Source: Clostridium sp. (GTDB lineage Bacteria; Bacteroidota; Bacteroidia; Bacteroidales; Bacteroidaceae). Taken from it: a stretch of DNA of 53,146 nt. The stretch spans positions 1-53,146 of the forward strand of contig JAMPGY010000017.1 of assembly GCA_023663705.1 (NCBI GenBank), in the 5' to 3' direction. Below, one piece after another: positions 52,983-53,146 of the stretch. A program made the translations under genes and the position numbers. The notes below the pieces were generated by a model, which had not been told where the DNA came from, searched no databases, and saw nothing but the letters and a program-made list of their open reading frames with translations. Each line of letters starts with the position of its first letter. Position 1 is the stretch's first letter.

Positions 52983-53022
52983 ATTGCGGACGTTTCGCGT
53001 CAGCATACCATACAAATGAGGT

Positions 53023-53062
53023 GTGGATGCCGGGTGATATGCCGGGCATCCACCTTCTTTAT
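53023..53062 (+). terminator. Terminator after the sugar transporter
   Basis: GTGGATGCC (53023-53031) pairs with GGCATCCAC (53045-53053), followed by CTTCTTTATT. The remaining 84 bases to the window end show no gene. Confidence 0.75.
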
Positions 53063-53146
53063 TGTCGGGAGATGCGGGGATACAGGAGATTATGGCTCAG
53101 TAGAAAATCAGTGGGGGAAAGCAAATAGTTTAGCCAGTCGGAATAA

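Overview
The window reads as chromosome from a gut-type Bacteroidota (order Bacteroidales). The grounds are repeated Bacteroides-type -7 promoter elements (TAnnTTTG), a lipoprotein with a Cys-Ser-acidic surface-export motif, the conserved block DUF6089-uppS-bamA-ompH-murI, a DUF4954 protein, BACON/CBM32/M60 architecture, and three secreted proteins ending in what look like type IX secretion (T9SS) sorting domains. Roughly even base composition plus T9SS-like tails would fit a Prevotellaceae member such as Paraprevotella, but that assignment is inference. No rRNA, tRNA, CRISPR array, transposase or phage gene was seen.

Layout. (1) 118-3277: a minus-strand run prmC-recX-comF-like, divergent from ribD. 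(2) 3391-11417: a surface lipoprotein, then an envelope-biogenesis run of outer-membrane barrel, uppS, bamA, three tandem Skp/OmpH chaperones and murI. A palindromic repeat sits between the second and third chaperone. (3) 11432-15729: minus-strand aroQ-pyk-O-methyltransferase-rbfA-LolC/E-like permease. (4) 15779-21328: xerD, an OmpA/TPR lipoprotein, a thioredoxin-fold lipoprotein lacking CXXC, and a YifB AAA ATPase. (5) 21329-22346: a 1 kb stretch with no convincing gene, holding a long imperfect inverted repeat, a degenerate tandem array and two mutually exclusive hairpins. (6) 22347-28612: an MG2-type secreted protein of mosaic base composition, a TonB-dependent receptor and glmM. (7) 28686-38549: GH2 beta-galactosidase, a serine-type sulfatase, nagA, two secreted unknowns, then on the minus strand a radical SAM sulfatase maturase and nagB. 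(8) 38863-49428: an LRR surface protein followed by a BACON-CBM32-M60 glycopeptidase, facing a CotH-kinase protein and a 1214-residue multidomain surface protein. (9) 49611-52982: a DUF4954 beta-helix protein divergent from a FucP-type sugar transporter.

Regions 7-9 together look like a dispersed host-glycan (mucin-like) salvage neighbourhood. An M60 peptidase could cut glycosylated protein, GH2 could remove beta-galactose and the sulfatase could remove sulfate once activated by the maturase. NagA and NagB would feed GlcNAc-6-phosphate into glycolysis, GlmM would connect amino-sugar metabolism to cell-wall synthesis, and a sugar permease lies at the edge. There is no SusC/SusD pair, so this is not a classical polysaccharide utilisation locus. 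The functional links are inferred from families and proximity and are not shown by the sequence alone.
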